From NCBI RefSeq assembly GCF_900258045.1, contig NZ_OGVD01000001.1:229001-293000 (forward strand): DNA of 64,000 nucleotides. Direction: 5' to 3'. This document shows, one piece after another, positions 6,767-15,775 of this stretch (its first letter is position 1; each line of letters begins with the position of its first letter). The translations under genes were made by a program, and so were the position numbers. Origin of the DNA: Sphingorhabdus sp. EL138. Its GTDB lineage: Bacteria > Pseudomonadota > Alphaproteobacteria > Sphingomonadales > Sphingomonadaceae. Below the pieces are notes generated by a model that had not been told where the DNA came from, made no database searches, and was given only the letters and a program-made list of their open reading frames with translations.

Positions 6767-8845
6767 CTAACCGTTACTGACCTGATATTTTTTCAAACCG
6801 AAAAATTCCTGAACATCGCGACTGGAAATTGGCTCACTGATCAAGAATCCCTGTATGTGGTTACATCCCTTCTCTTTCAGAAAAGCCAACTGGCTTGAAT
6901 TCTCGACACCCTCCGCAACAGTTTGAAAATTTAGTGCAGCACCCAAACCGGTAACAGCACTGATTATCGGTGCTGCTCCCTCCAATTCACCGATCTGCGC
7001 AACAAAACTTCTGTCGATCTTCACGGTATCGAATGGAATAGCGCACAGATAACTCAAGGATGAAAATCCGGTTCCGAAATCATCCAGCGCAATTCTCACC
7101 CCGATGCTGCTCAATTTCTCCAGCATCGCCTTTGTCTGGTCAATATTCTCAATGAAAACGGACTCGGTGATTTCCAGTTCCAAACGGTTGGGGTCCATTT
7201 GGTACTTCGCAATGGTGCGCATTATTTTGGAGATGAAATCCGGATCAATCAACTGTGTAGCCGAGACATTCACAGAGACATTAATTTCATCCGGCCAGAG
7301 TGCTGCATGGCGGCAAGCCTCTGCAACGACCCAATCACCGAGTGACCCGATAGTCCCGGTTTCTTCCGCAATAGGTATGAGTTCGGCAGGAGAAACTTCA
7401 CCAAGATCAGGATGGTCCCACCGCAACAACGCTTCAAACGATTTGATCTGATTACTTTCGATATTCAATTGTGGCTGGAACAGGAGATACATCTCACCAT
7501 TGGCCAAAGCCGATTTCAGATCGCCTGCCAGTTTGGTGTACCGCTTATGTCTCAACCCGATGTCGTGGTTGAACATCACCGGGACTTTGGGATGAGTCTT
7601 TTTCGAGCAGTAAAGCGCAATATCGGCTTCTTTGGACAATATCTCTTCCGACTTTTTGCCGGCTTCGCCAGCTGTCCAGCCGATACTTGCAGAGCACTTT
7701 AGTTGCCGTGAACCAATTGTAAAAGCACGGGTAAAACAGGATTGGATTTCTTGTACTGTTTTATCGCAATTTAGGGTGTCACCCTCAACGCGCTTGACGA
7801 CAGCAAATTCATCACCACCAATCCTCGCCACAAGCTCGGTGCCGGCAACGGCTGATAGCCGATCGGCAACCTGTATCAACAGTTCGTCGCCAGCCGGATG
7901 GCCAAGATCATCGTTCACCCGTTTGAAATCATCAAGATCAATAAGCATCAATACAATGCCACCATCCCCATCCTTCGAGCGATCCTTTTGATTTGTCATC
8001 CGGTATATTGTTTCGACAAACATTTTTCGGTTTGCGATCCCCGTCAAATCATCAAGCTGGGCCGCCAAACGCAATTTTTCTTCCAGTTGAAACTTGTCGG
8101 TCACATCCTGACAAACACCGATAATCGATGTCAGTTTGCCATTTTCAAACTGGGGCTCCCCGATATTGCGAACCCTCTTCTGTTGATTATTGGCCGTCAC
8201 AAAGCCAGTTTCCAAATCAAATGCCGTCTGACTTTCTATAGATTGCCTGATTGTCTCGGACAGGCGTGATTTTTCATGGCCCGGATAAAATTCCAGCACT
8301 TTGCCCAAAGACGGGACCGGGCCTTCCGGAAGGTCATGAATTGCAAAAATCTGCTCAGACCAGAAAAGCTGATAGCTATGTACGTCGAGCCGCCATGTAC
8401 CAATTTGAGCAATCTGTTCTGCTTTTCGGAACAAGCGATTGGCATTGTCTATTTCGATCTGCATCGCCTTTTGTCTGCTCACATCGAAACACAAGCCGAC
8501 AAAACCCAATCGGGTATCATCTTCGTCTCCATAGGGGCTACTAAGAGCGGAAATCCAGACTGATTCACCATTTGGTTTCTGGAACCGGAACTCCAGATTA
8601 AACACCTGATCATTTTGAACCGCTCTGTGCCATTCCGCCAACACATGTTCCCTGTCGTCGGGATGAAGGGCATCTGCCCAACCATATTCATGAGCTTCTG
8701 AAGCGCTCAGCCCGGAAAGCGCCATCCAAGACTGATTGACATATGTACAACTGCCCGAACAATCTGTCAGAAAAATGCCGGCCGGAGAGATATCTGCCAG
8801 GCTCTTGAAACGCAGTCCGTCCCTTTGAATGTCAATATTGTCCAT
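6767..8845 (-). CDS. PAS-PAS-GGDEF-EAL cyclic-di-GMP enzyme
   Basis: 692 residues, no membrane span. Two PAS domains (about 10-125 and 140-250, the second ending IGVCQDVTD) lead into a diguanylate cyclase domain with intact RIGGDEFAVV and an EAL phosphodiesterase domain. All key EAL residues are visible: SFEALLRW, NVSATQL, LELEITES, DDFGTGFSS, KIDRSF, AEGVEN and QGF. Both catalytic motifs are therefore intact and the protein could synthesise or degrade c-di-GMP. No RxxD inhibitory site is present five residues before GGDEF, so product inhibition is unlikely. The PAS domains suggest control by a small ligand, redox state or partner. Its stop is nine bases from the converging helix-hairpin-helix gene. 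Confidence 0.9.
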   Translation of the reverse strand: MDNIDIQRDGLRFKSLADISPAGIFLTDCSGSCTYVNQSWMALSGLSASEAHEYGWADALHPDDREHVLAEWHRAVQNDQVFNLEFRFQKPNGESVWISALSSPYGDEDDTRLGFVGLCFDVSRQKAMQIEIDNANRLFRKAEQIAQIGTWRLDVHSYQLFWSEQIFAIHDLPEGPVPSLGKVLEFYPGHEKSRLSETIRQSIESQTAFDLETGFVTANNQQKRVRNIGEPQFENGKLTSIIGVCQDVTDKFQLEEKLRLAAQLDDLTGIANRKMFVETIYRMTNQKDRSKDGDGGIVLMLIDLDDFKRVNDDLGHPAGDELLIQVADRLSAVAGTELVARIGGDEFAVVKRVEGDTLNCDKTVQEIQSCFTRAFTIGSRQLKCSASIGWTAGEAGKKSEEILSKEADIALYCSKKTHPKVPVMFNHDIGLRHKRYTKLAGDLKSALANGEMYLLFQPQLNIESNQIKSFEALLRWDHPDLGEVSPAELIPIAEETGTIGSLGDWVVAEACRHAALWPDEINVSVNVSATQLIDPDFISKIMRTIAKYQMDPNRLELEITESVFIENIDQTKAMLEKLSSIGVRIALDDFGTGFSSLSYLCAIPFDTVKIDRSFVAQIGELEGAAPIISAVTGLGAALNFQTVAEGVENSSQLAFLKEKGCNHIQGFLISEPISSRDVQEFFGLKKYQVSNG

Positions 8846-8977
8846 ATAGCAATTGAACGGTTATTCCGCGCTTTGCTTAAGTATCTATGGCCAGCTTTTC
8901 ACTGCTCTCGCGAAGTCCGAATTTTCATTTGCGTGACATGGCTTCAAAGGGGCACCCAACCAAGTCAGAGCGATGCG

Positions 8978-9808
8978 TTAATGCCCCATCAGCAAAGGGA
9001 TTTTCGTATCATTGAGCAGATTTTTCGTCACACCGCCGAATAAGGTCTCCCGCAATCGGCTATGTCCATAGGCCCCCATTATGAGGGCAGCTGCATTCTG
9101 ACCCATGGCGAAACCCCCAATGATGTCAGAAGCTTCACTCCCTTTTCCCTTTAGCTCATGCAATGTGGTCGAAACACCATGTCTCGCCAAAAAAGTCGAA
9201 GCGGCAGTGTGCGGGAAGTCTACATCTTCATCGCCAACGGTGACGATATGGACATCGTTAGCCATTTTTAGCATCGGCAAGGCTAATCGCAAAGCCTTGG
9301 CGGCTTCAGCAGACCCGTTCCATGCCACCACTATCGGCCCCTGACAGTCGAAGGACATATTTTCAGTGGGAACAACCAAGACAGCACAATGAGCGTGCAC
9401 CGCGACATCGCCTGCTATCGGCAGAGGTTCATCACCGGCATTGCGTTTGCCATAGGATTGACTGAGGACCACCAGATCTGCAAGGCGGCTTCGTTCAGTG
9501 AGCAATGTTGCCGGATCGCCGAGACCGGTTTGCCAGTCCCAAGACACGTCCTCATCTTTCAGGCGTTTTTCTATCTTTTCCCGATGAGCGCGTTCTGCCG
9601 CATCCATATCTTCAAAATTGATGCCGGTGACAAAATCACCGCCCATCGGCCCAAATGACATTGGCGCAAATTGCGTCGTCGGCTGCACGCAGGTCAGATG
9701 ACCTTCATTACTGCGAGCGATGTCGAGCGCGACCTGCAAGCGCGATTCAAATCCGCTATCTTCAAACACATGCAATAATATCGTTTTCAAGGCTTCTCTC
9801 CCGGTCAT
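8978..9808 (-). CDS. Universal stress protein (tandem UspA domains)
   Basis: 276 residues with two UspA folds. The first starts KTILLHVFEDSGFESRLQVA. The second starts GPIVVAWNGSAEAAKALRLA and ends with MGAYGHSRLRETLFGGVTK, a match to the nucleotide-binding G-x2-G-x9-G(S/T) pattern. Tandem UspA proteins are cytosolic and respond to starvation, oxygen limitation or envelope stress. A TTG seven codons in (LKTILLH, behind GGGAGAG) is a plausible alternative start. Same strand as the L,D-transpeptidase gene upstream, 104 bases away. Confidence 0.85.
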   Translation of the reverse strand: MTGREALKTILLHVFEDSGFESRLQVALDIARSNEGHLTCVQPTTQFAPMSFGPMGGDFVTGINFEDMDAAERAHREKIEKRLKDEDVSWDWQTGLGDPATLLTERSRLADLVVLSQSYGKRNAGDEPLPIAGDVAVHAHCAVLVVPTENMSFDCQGPIVVAWNGSAEAAKALRLALPMLKMANDVHIVTVGDEDVDFPHTAASTFLARHGVSTTLHELKGKGSEASDIIGGFAMGQNAAALIMGAYGHSRLRETLFGGVTKNLLNDTKIPLLMGH

Positions 9809-9912
9809 TCCGTTGCAACGAAAAAAGCGATTATCGGCCTGTCATTTGGCGCAGCATTGATCTGGCGCAAAATATCCTGGGATTATTTGTCGGCTTTGAC
9901 CTAATCAGGCGT

Positions 9913-10419
9913 TCAGCTGATTTCCACTATATCATCCGGCATTAGCTGCGGCAACAAACGGTCCATATCCGTACGCGCAATTGCGACACAGCCTTCGGTT
10001 GGTTTGGCATCATTCCAGATATGGAGGAAAATTGCGCTGCCTTTGCCCGGGTCGGGCGGCGCATCGTTATGCCCCAAAGCAACAATCACATCATAAAGTG
10101 GATCATCGCGGACCAGGTTTTCCGCGCTAAAGCCATGAGGCAATCGCACCGGCCGATTATAAGATGGATCAGACGGATCATCGGACCAACCATCCTGCCC
10201 ACCGACCCAGCGCCAAGGCAATGTCACCGCCGCCGAAGGTAAGCTTCGACCGGGGCGAAAGAGAACGGTACGAATGGGCCATCGCCCCAGCGGCGTGCAA
10301 CCATCGCCTTCTTGTTTCTGTCCAGAATGGCAAGCTCCCGAACGTCCAATGGCGCAATCCATTATCTCATCATGGAATGTGAGCTTCCGTGACTGCGTAT
10401 CAACTTGCAGGACGTTCAA
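9913..10419 (-). CDS. L,D-transpeptidase (YkuD fold) family protein
   Basis: 168 residues. The C-terminal HIWNDAKPTEGCVAIARTDM carries the catalytic cysteine in the family's H...(S/E)GC(V/R) signature, and an upstream HNDAP stretch fits the fold. It starts MNVLQVDTQSRKLTFHDEIM with no obvious signal peptide, like the cytosolic-looking YkuD proteins of other alphaproteobacteria. Such enzymes form 3-3 peptidoglycan cross-links or attach proteins to the wall; this short form is uncharacterised. Its ATG overlaps the ribA stop (ATGA), giving an xthA-ribA-L,D-transpeptidase operon. Confidence 0.85.
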   Translation of the reverse strand: MNVLQVDTQSRKLTFHDEIMDCAIGRSGACHSGQKQEGDGCTPLGRWPIRTVLFRPGRSLPSAAVTLPWRWVGGQDGWSDDPSDPSYNRPVRLPHGFSAENLVRDDPLYDVIVALGHNDAPPDPGKGSAIFLHIWNDAKPTEGCVAIARTDMDRLLPQLMPDDIVEIS

Positions 10420-11492
10420 AGCTTATGACCTGTGCGATCCCTTTTGGTGTCGAGATAGAATTCGTTGTGCGGATTGGCGGTGATTTGCACCGGTAGGCGT
10501 TCATCAACAGCTATTCCGCAACCTTGCAGGCCTTCGACCTTTTCCGGATTATTGGTCAGTAGCTTTACCGTGGGAATATTGAGCAATTCCAACATCCGCG
10601 CCGCGATCGAGAAATCCCGGGCATCTATGGCAAAGCCAAGCCGCTGGTTGGCGTCAACCGTATCAAAACCTTGATCTTGCAAAGCATAGGCGCGCAACTT
10701 GTTGATCAAACCGATCCCGCGCCCTTCCTGGCGTAAATATAGCAGCACACCCCAGTTGGCTTCGCTCATCCGGGCCAGTGCAGTGTGGAGTTGAGGTCCG
10801 CAATCGCATTTCAGACTGCCCAGAACATCACCGGTCAGGCATTCGCTATGCAGCCGCACGATCGGCGTTGTATCATCGCGCTCGCCGACGACCAAGGCAA
10901 CATGATCGGTGGAATCAGCATCACTGCGAAAGCCGTAAATATGGGCCTTTGTATTGGCGGCAACGGGTAATTTGGCGTGAGCGCTGATGACCAGCGCGCT
11001 GGAATCGGCATAAGCGGCTGCATCTTCGATACGCAACCGGTCTTCCGCCGGTTCGTCAACCACTAAAAAGGCCGGCAGCAATCCACCATGCCGCGCCAGC
11101 TCCATAGCCGCTTTGGCCGCTTCAGGATGGTTTAGTTCTTCGCTACGGAAAGGGCCTTTCATCGGGTGCTGCATATCGAGCACCGGATCAACAATCGCGA
11201 TTATCTCTGCAGCACTGACCGGCCCCGGCAGGCTGATTTGAACCGGTAGTGCCGGATCGGCAGCAGCGCGCTGGTTCAGCAACTTCAGTGTATCAGCCCG
11301 GCTTGACGAGATCAGCAGCGTAATATTGGCCTGTGAAGATAGGTACTGATCAAGATCGGTGGTTTCGACAGGAAGCAGGTTCAGCATTCCGCCATCTATT
11401 TCAATGCCTATTGGCCAACCCCGGCGCAGCGCATCTATCGCTCTTGCAGCGCGCCTCGCGCCTGTTGAGTCAAAGGCAGCAGGGGACGTCAT
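10416..11492 (-). CDS. ribA: GTP cyclohydrolase II with degenerate N-terminal RibB-like region
   Basis: 358 residues. The C-terminal half is a complete GTP cyclohydrolase II, the first step of riboflavin synthesis: zinc cysteines in RLHSECLTGDVLG and SLKCDCG, and the catalytic EGRGIGLINKLRAYALQD. Residues about 1-170 are extra compared with stand-alone RibA. Their position and the start ALRRGWPIGIEIDGG recall the 3,4-DHBP synthase (RibB) half of RibBA. The acidic active-site loop of RibB is missing, however, so that half is probably inactive. It starts directly at the xthA stop and overlaps the next gene by four bases. Confidence 0.9.
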   Translation of the reverse strand: MTSPAAFDSTGARRAARAIDALRRGWPIGIEIDGGMLNLLPVETTDLDQYLSSQANITLLISSSRADTLKLLNQRAAADPALPVQISLPGPVSAAEIIAIVDPVLDMQHPMKGPFRSEELNHPEAAKAAMELARHGGLLPAFLVVDEPAEDRLRIEDAAAYADSSALVISAHAKLPVAANTKAHIYGFRSDADSTDHVALVVGERDDTTPIVRLHSECLTGDVLGSLKCDCGPQLHTALARMSEANWGVLLYLRQEGRGIGLINKLRAYALQDQGFDTVDANQRLGFAIDARDFSIAARMLELLNIPTVKLLTNNPEKVEGLQGCGIAVDERLPVQITANPHNEFYLDTKRDRTGHKL

Positions 11493-12287
11493 TCAAAACT
11501 TGAACTCCGTTATGAGAGGCGCGTGGTCCGACGGTTTGGTCCAGCCACGGGCATCTTCATGAACAATGTGGCTGGTTGCCTTGTCAGCCAGTTCCGGACT
11601 GACCCAGACATGATCCAACCGGCGTCCCTTATCCGACGCACGCCAGTCCCGCGCACGGTAACTCCACCATGTATAAAGACGCTCGGGATCCGGAATGAAT
11701 TTACGGCCGATATCAACCCAGTCATGGGCGGCCTGTAATTTGGCCATCACGTCAATTTCTATCTGCGTATGACTGACCACATTGATCAGCTGTTTGTGAC
11801 TCCAGACATCCGCTTCAAGCGGCGCCACGTTGAAATCACCCAGCAGAATCGTTGGCGTATCTAGATCTGCAGACCAGTCCGTCATCCGCTGGTAGAAATC
11901 CAGTTTTTGACCAAATTTCGGATTTTCATCGCGGTCGGGAATCTCACCGCCTGCCGGGATGTAAACATTTTCAATACGCACGCCATTTTCCAGACGCGCA
12001 CCGACGTGGCGAGCCTCGCCGTTGGCCTGCCAGTCAAAACGCTCATCTTTATGGAGCGGCACACGGCTGATCATCGCAACGCCATGGTGCATTGGCTGAC
12101 CATGTAATATCAGGTGATTATAGCCCAGCTGGCGAAAAGCGCCTTCAGGGAACTGATCATCACGGACCTTGGTTTCCTGCAGGCAAAGCACGTCGGGTGC
12201 TTCTTCCTTCAAGAATCGTTCAACAATTTCGATTCGGGCACGGACACTGTTAATGTTCCAGCTGACGACTTTCAGGGTATCACTCAT
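11493..12287 (-). CDS. xthA: Exodeoxyribonuclease III
   Basis: 264 residues from the ATG at 12287, placed eight bases after AGGG and giving the usual family start MSDTLKVVSWNINSVRARIE. The ExoIII/APE1 motifs are present: NINSVRAR, LCLQETKV (catalytic Glu), YIPAGGE, LLGDFNVAP (Asp-Asn) and the C-terminal RLDHVWVSPEL and SDHAPL (catalytic Asp-His). It cuts DNA at abasic sites in base-excision repair. A longer frame from 12347 only adds upstream sequence. First gene of the xthA-ribA-L,D-transpeptidase operon. Confidence 0.93.
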   Translation of the reverse strand: MSDTLKVVSWNINSVRARIEIVERFLKEEAPDVLCLQETKVRDDQFPEGAFRQLGYNHLILHGQPMHHGVAMISRVPLHKDERFDWQANGEARHVGARLENGVRIENVYIPAGGEIPDRDENPKFGQKLDFYQRMTDWSADLDTPTILLGDFNVAPLEADVWSHKQLINVVSHTQIEIDVMAKLQAAHDWVDIGRKFIPDPERLYTWWSYRARDWRASDKGRRLDHVWVSPELADKATSHIVHEDARGWTKPSDHAPLITEFKF

Positions 12288-12369
12288 CGCTAAATCCCTA
12301 GCCATGATAACCGGAAAACCCAAGCCAAAAGCCCGACCAATTCTCATATTTTTTGATAGGTTAAAGACG

Positions 12370-12407
12370 AAAAACCCTCACCTCCGGGGGCATTTAGGAG
12401 GTGAGGG
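12370..12407 (-). terminator. Rho-independent terminator of the lolA transcript
   Basis: Read leftwards, CCCTCACCTCC and GGAGGTGAGGG form a perfect 11-bp stem with an 11-base loop, followed directly by TTTTTCG. It lies about 170 bases beyond the lolA stop and before the xthA start, so it separates the ftsK/lolA transcript from the xthA operon. The bases between it and lolA contain no gene; a weaker 7-bp inverted repeat (ATCAGGT/ACCTGAT, 12452-12477) is also there. Confidence 0.85.
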
Positions 12408-12575
12408 CTAACTCGCGTTCGTCACGCATAGGATGGTCCGAAGTTTATATAATCAGGTAACAGGGGGAAAACCTGATCGCCTCATCTCATCCTGTAACCG
12501 TTATAGAACCGCGTTTCTGTCGCTTAGATGAACAAAAGCTGTCAGGGCTTCCGCTGGTCGAGGCCGCGCCTCCGT

Positions 12576-13205
12576 TCATCGCCTACCGCGTCTTTTTCGG
12601 CGCGGATCAGTCCATTTGAAAGCGTTGTTGGCTACTGGAACGTCGAATTTTTGATCCGAAAGCCGGATAGATGTCCGATTATTCTTCGAATCAAGAGATA
12701 CCCAGCCATCCAGGCGTAGACCAGCGGGCGCACCGGCGATCTTGGTAAAAACCATTGTAATCACGCCATATTCAGGCCGTTTCGGGTCGCGCACCTCAAC
12801 ACTCAACACATCTGGATTGCGAGTCGGGATGATTTTCCCATATTTGGATAAATCCCGTTCAGGATTGAGCAGCGCGCCCAGCGGACTATTCTTTATCGGC
12901 CAACGCTGAACCTGATTCACTTCATAATCTATCATCGTCAACGCCTTACCATCGCCGACAATCAGCAAATTCGCCTCCTTGCCATATTGGAAGCGTATTC
13001 GGCCCGGCTGCTTCAGCGTCAGTTTTCCGGGCAAGAGTCGCCCACTGCGGTCGGTTTGCGTGAAATTGGCGGTCATGGTGGTCATGGCGCGCAAATGAGC
13101 TGAAATCGCGTTGATATCATCGGCGGGGCTTTGCTGGGCTGTCGCTGGAACGCTGGCCGTCAGCGTCAAAGGCGCTGTGGCGAGCAGAAAAGCAAATCTC
13201 AACAT
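12576..13205 (-). CDS. lolA: LolA-family outer-membrane lipoprotein carrier
   Basis: 209 residues. A signal peptide (MLRFAFLLATAPLTLTASV, cleaved near ATAQQ) is followed by the LolA fold: SAHLRAMTTMTANFTQTDRS, GKLTLKQPGRIRFQY and LIVGDGKALTMIDYE are the usual conserved stretches. LolA shuttles lipoproteins across the periplasm to the outer membrane. The C-terminus is unusually basic (DPRRKRRGRR). It lies 71 bases downstream of ftsK on the same strand, an arrangement often seen in alphaproteobacteria. Confidence 0.88.
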   Translation of the reverse strand: MLRFAFLLATAPLTLTASVPATAQQSPADDINAISAHLRAMTTMTANFTQTDRSGRLLPGKLTLKQPGRIRFQYGKEANLLIVGDGKALTMIDYEVNQVQRWPIKNSPLGALLNPERDLSKYGKIIPTRNPDVLSVEVRDPKRPEYGVITMVFTKIAGAPAGLRLDGWVSLDSKNNRTSIRLSDQKFDVPVANNAFKWTDPRRKRRGRR

Positions 13206-13276
13206 ATTGAAAACTCCTGAAAAATCTTCGCAACGCTTAACAAGAAGCGATTGAACATCACCTGAATTGTGGTCTT

Positions 13277-15580
13277 TTAGATCACTTCACCATTTTGATC
13301 ACGCAGCACTTCCCGGCGACCAATATGGTTGGGAGGGCTGATAAACTGGTCATCTTCCATCCGGTCGATAATCCGCGCAGCGGTATTATAGCCTATTCTA
13401 AGCTGGCGTTGGAGCCAGCTGGTCGATACTTTCTGGCTTTCAAACACTATCTGGCAGGCCTGGGCATATTGCCGGTCTTCCTTACTGTCAGACAGATCTG
13501 CGCCATCCAGGGCATAACTGCCGTCTTCCGGCTCTTCGGTCACTGCCTGAATATATTCCGGCGATCCCTGCGCCCGCCAATGATCGGCGATCAGGCGAAC
13601 CTCATCATCCGAAACAAACGGTCCATGAACCCGGGTCAATTGCTTGCCACCAGGCATATAGAGCATGTCCCCCTTGCCGAGGAGCTGTTCTGCGCCCTGT
13701 TCGCCCAATATGGTGCGGGAATCGATCTTGGACGTCACATGAAAGCTGATCCGGGTCGGCAGGTTAGCCTTGATCACACCGGTAATAACATCAACCGATG
13801 GTCGCTGGGTTGCCATGATGAGATGGATACCGGCAGCACGTGCTTTCTGGGCAAGGCGCTGGATGAGGAATTCAACCTCTTTACCGGCAGTCATCATCAG
13901 ATCAGCAAGTTCATCGACGATGATCACTATTTGCGGCAGGACTTCATAATCCAGTTGCTCTTCTTCATAGATAGGCCGGGATGTTTCCGGATCATAGCCG
14001 GTCTGGACCTTGCGGCCCAATGGCTCACCCTTTGCTTTGGCAGCTTTGACCTTCTCATTATAGTTGGCGAGATTGCGCACCGAGATGGACGACATCATCC
14101 GGTACCGTTCCTCCATTTGCTCCACCGCCCATTTTAGTGCGCGGACAGCCTTGGCCGGTTCGGTTACAACCGGCGACAGCAAATGCGGGATATCGTCATA
14201 GGTGCTGAGTTCCAGCATCTTCGGATCGATCATGATCATTTTGCACTGATCCGGCGTCATCCGGTAAAGCAGCGATACGATCATGCAGTTAAGGCCAACG
14301 GATTTACCGGAACCCGTCGTACCCGCGATCAACAGATGCGGCATCGGCGCAAGATCGGCAATTACCGGGTCACCGGAGATATTCTTGCCGAGAATGATTG
14401 GAAGCTGCCCGGTCTGGTCCTGAAAACTGTCGCTGCCGATCATTTCATGCAGAACAACGGATTCACGCTGTGCGTTAGGCAGTTCAATACCCATGACGGT
14501 TCGGCCCGGTATCGCGGCCACACGGGCGGAAAGCGCGGACATATTTCGTGCAATATCTTCGGCAAGCTGGATCACGCGGCTTGCTTTGATGCCAGGAGCA
14601 GGCTCCAGTTCATACATAGTCACCACAGGCCCCGGCCGCACGGCGTTGATTGTGCCCTTCACATGAAAATCGTCGAGAACGGATTCAAGCAAACGCGCAT
14701 TGCGTTCCAGTCCGGCCTTGTCGATGACATTATTGGCTTCTTCGGGCCGCGGTGTCAGAAGATCGATTGATGGCAGCGAGTAGGGGCCAAAGAAATCGCC
14801 TTGTTTACCGCTCGATAGGCTCGCTTTTTTAGGAGGCAGCGCCCGGTCGCTAATTTCCGGCGGTGGCCGGTTATCCGGTTTGACTTCTTTGCGTGGAGCG
14901 GGCGCCTTTTTCGGTTTCGCAGGGGCAGCGCCCTCAGGCTCGATAACCAGGCCGCTATCTTCTTCAGCCGATTTGAAGCGCGGCAATTTGAGCTGAGGCA
15001 TGGACAACAGAGGCTTGTCGAGCCGCAAACTAAAATAACCAAGCACAAGACCGCCGGTTACAGTGATCGCTGTCAACACACCCGAAACAACGCCGCTCCA
15101 GCTCTCTGAAATGGCAGCCAAGCCAGCATTGATACCTTTGGCAGAAACCATGCCGGCAAGTCCGCCCCAGCCCGATGGCAAATCCGCCTGACTGTCAGGA
15201 AACCACAATGACAAACCCGTTCCGATCAGAAAGGCAGCAAGCAAACACCAAAGCAGTTGTTTTTTCCACTCAACCTGCGGAATATCGCGCCACAAGCGAT
15301 TGGCGAAAATCAATATCAGCGGCAGGAATAATATCACCGGAACACCTATCAGAGACAAAAGCAGGTCAGAACTGTAAGATCCGGCAATGCCCATCCAGTT
15401 ATGCTCGATGCTGCCAGCCGCGGTATTCAACGAAGGATCGCTGGGCGAATAGCTCACAAAAGCAAGAAACAGAAAAACGGCCACGAGGCTTAGGAAAACG
15501 GCACCGATCAGCGCGCCGCTGCGTAGCAGGCTAGCCCGCATCACTTCTCGCCAATTGGCTTCCTTTGCTTTTCCGGCCAT
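13277..15580 (-). CDS. ftsK: DNA translocase FtsK
   Basis: 767 residues. Four N-terminal membrane spans (about 18-190) are followed by a short Pro/Lys-rich linker and the RecA-like motor, with Walker A GTTGSGKS at about 420 and Walker B IVIIVDELADLMM. The gamma winged-helix domain closes the protein (VSTSWLQRQLRIGYNTAARI, MEDDQFISPPNH). It pumps chromosome ends through the septum and activates XerCD recombination. The start at 15580 has GGGAGTAG just upstream. The linker is much shorter than in E. coli FtsK, which is normal for alphaproteobacteria. Confidence 0.95.
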   Translation of the reverse strand: MAGKAKEANWREVMRASLLRSGALIGAVFLSLVAVFLFLAFVSYSPSDPSLNTAAGSIEHNWMGIAGSYSSDLLLSLIGVPVILFLPLILIFANRLWRDIPQVEWKKQLLWCLLAAFLIGTGLSLWFPDSQADLPSGWGGLAGMVSAKGINAGLAAISESWSGVVSGVLTAITVTGGLVLGYFSLRLDKPLLSMPQLKLPRFKSAEEDSGLVIEPEGAAPAKPKKAPAPRKEVKPDNRPPPEISDRALPPKKASLSSGKQGDFFGPYSLPSIDLLTPRPEEANNVIDKAGLERNARLLESVLDDFHVKGTINAVRPGPVVTMYELEPAPGIKASRVIQLAEDIARNMSALSARVAAIPGRTVMGIELPNAQRESVVLHEMIGSDSFQDQTGQLPIILGKNISGDPVIADLAPMPHLLIAGTTGSGKSVGLNCMIVSLLYRMTPDQCKMIMIDPKMLELSTYDDIPHLLSPVVTEPAKAVRALKWAVEQMEERYRMMSSISVRNLANYNEKVKAAKAKGEPLGRKVQTGYDPETSRPIYEEEQLDYEVLPQIVIIVDELADLMMTAGKEVEFLIQRLAQKARAAGIHLIMATQRPSVDVITGVIKANLPTRISFHVTSKIDSRTILGEQGAEQLLGKGDMLYMPGGKQLTRVHGPFVSDDEVRLIADHWRAQGSPEYIQAVTEEPEDGSYALDGADLSDSKEDRQYAQACQIVFESQKVSTSWLQRQLRIGYNTAARIIDRMEDDQFISPPNHIGRREVLRDQNGEVI

Positions 15581-15775
15581 TTTCTACTCCCGGGGTCTGT
15601 CCATCTTGGTACAAATGCCCAAACCCGTATTAACTATCGTTTCCTTTGCGCGAATCGGTGACTCCGCGTCAAGTTTTCCGGCAAGTTTGTTGATGATAAT
15701 TTACCCGAACAGCTTTCTTTTCGATCCGCTGGCGCTTATCCTGTGGACAGCGAACGACAAGATAGAGGCGCAAAT

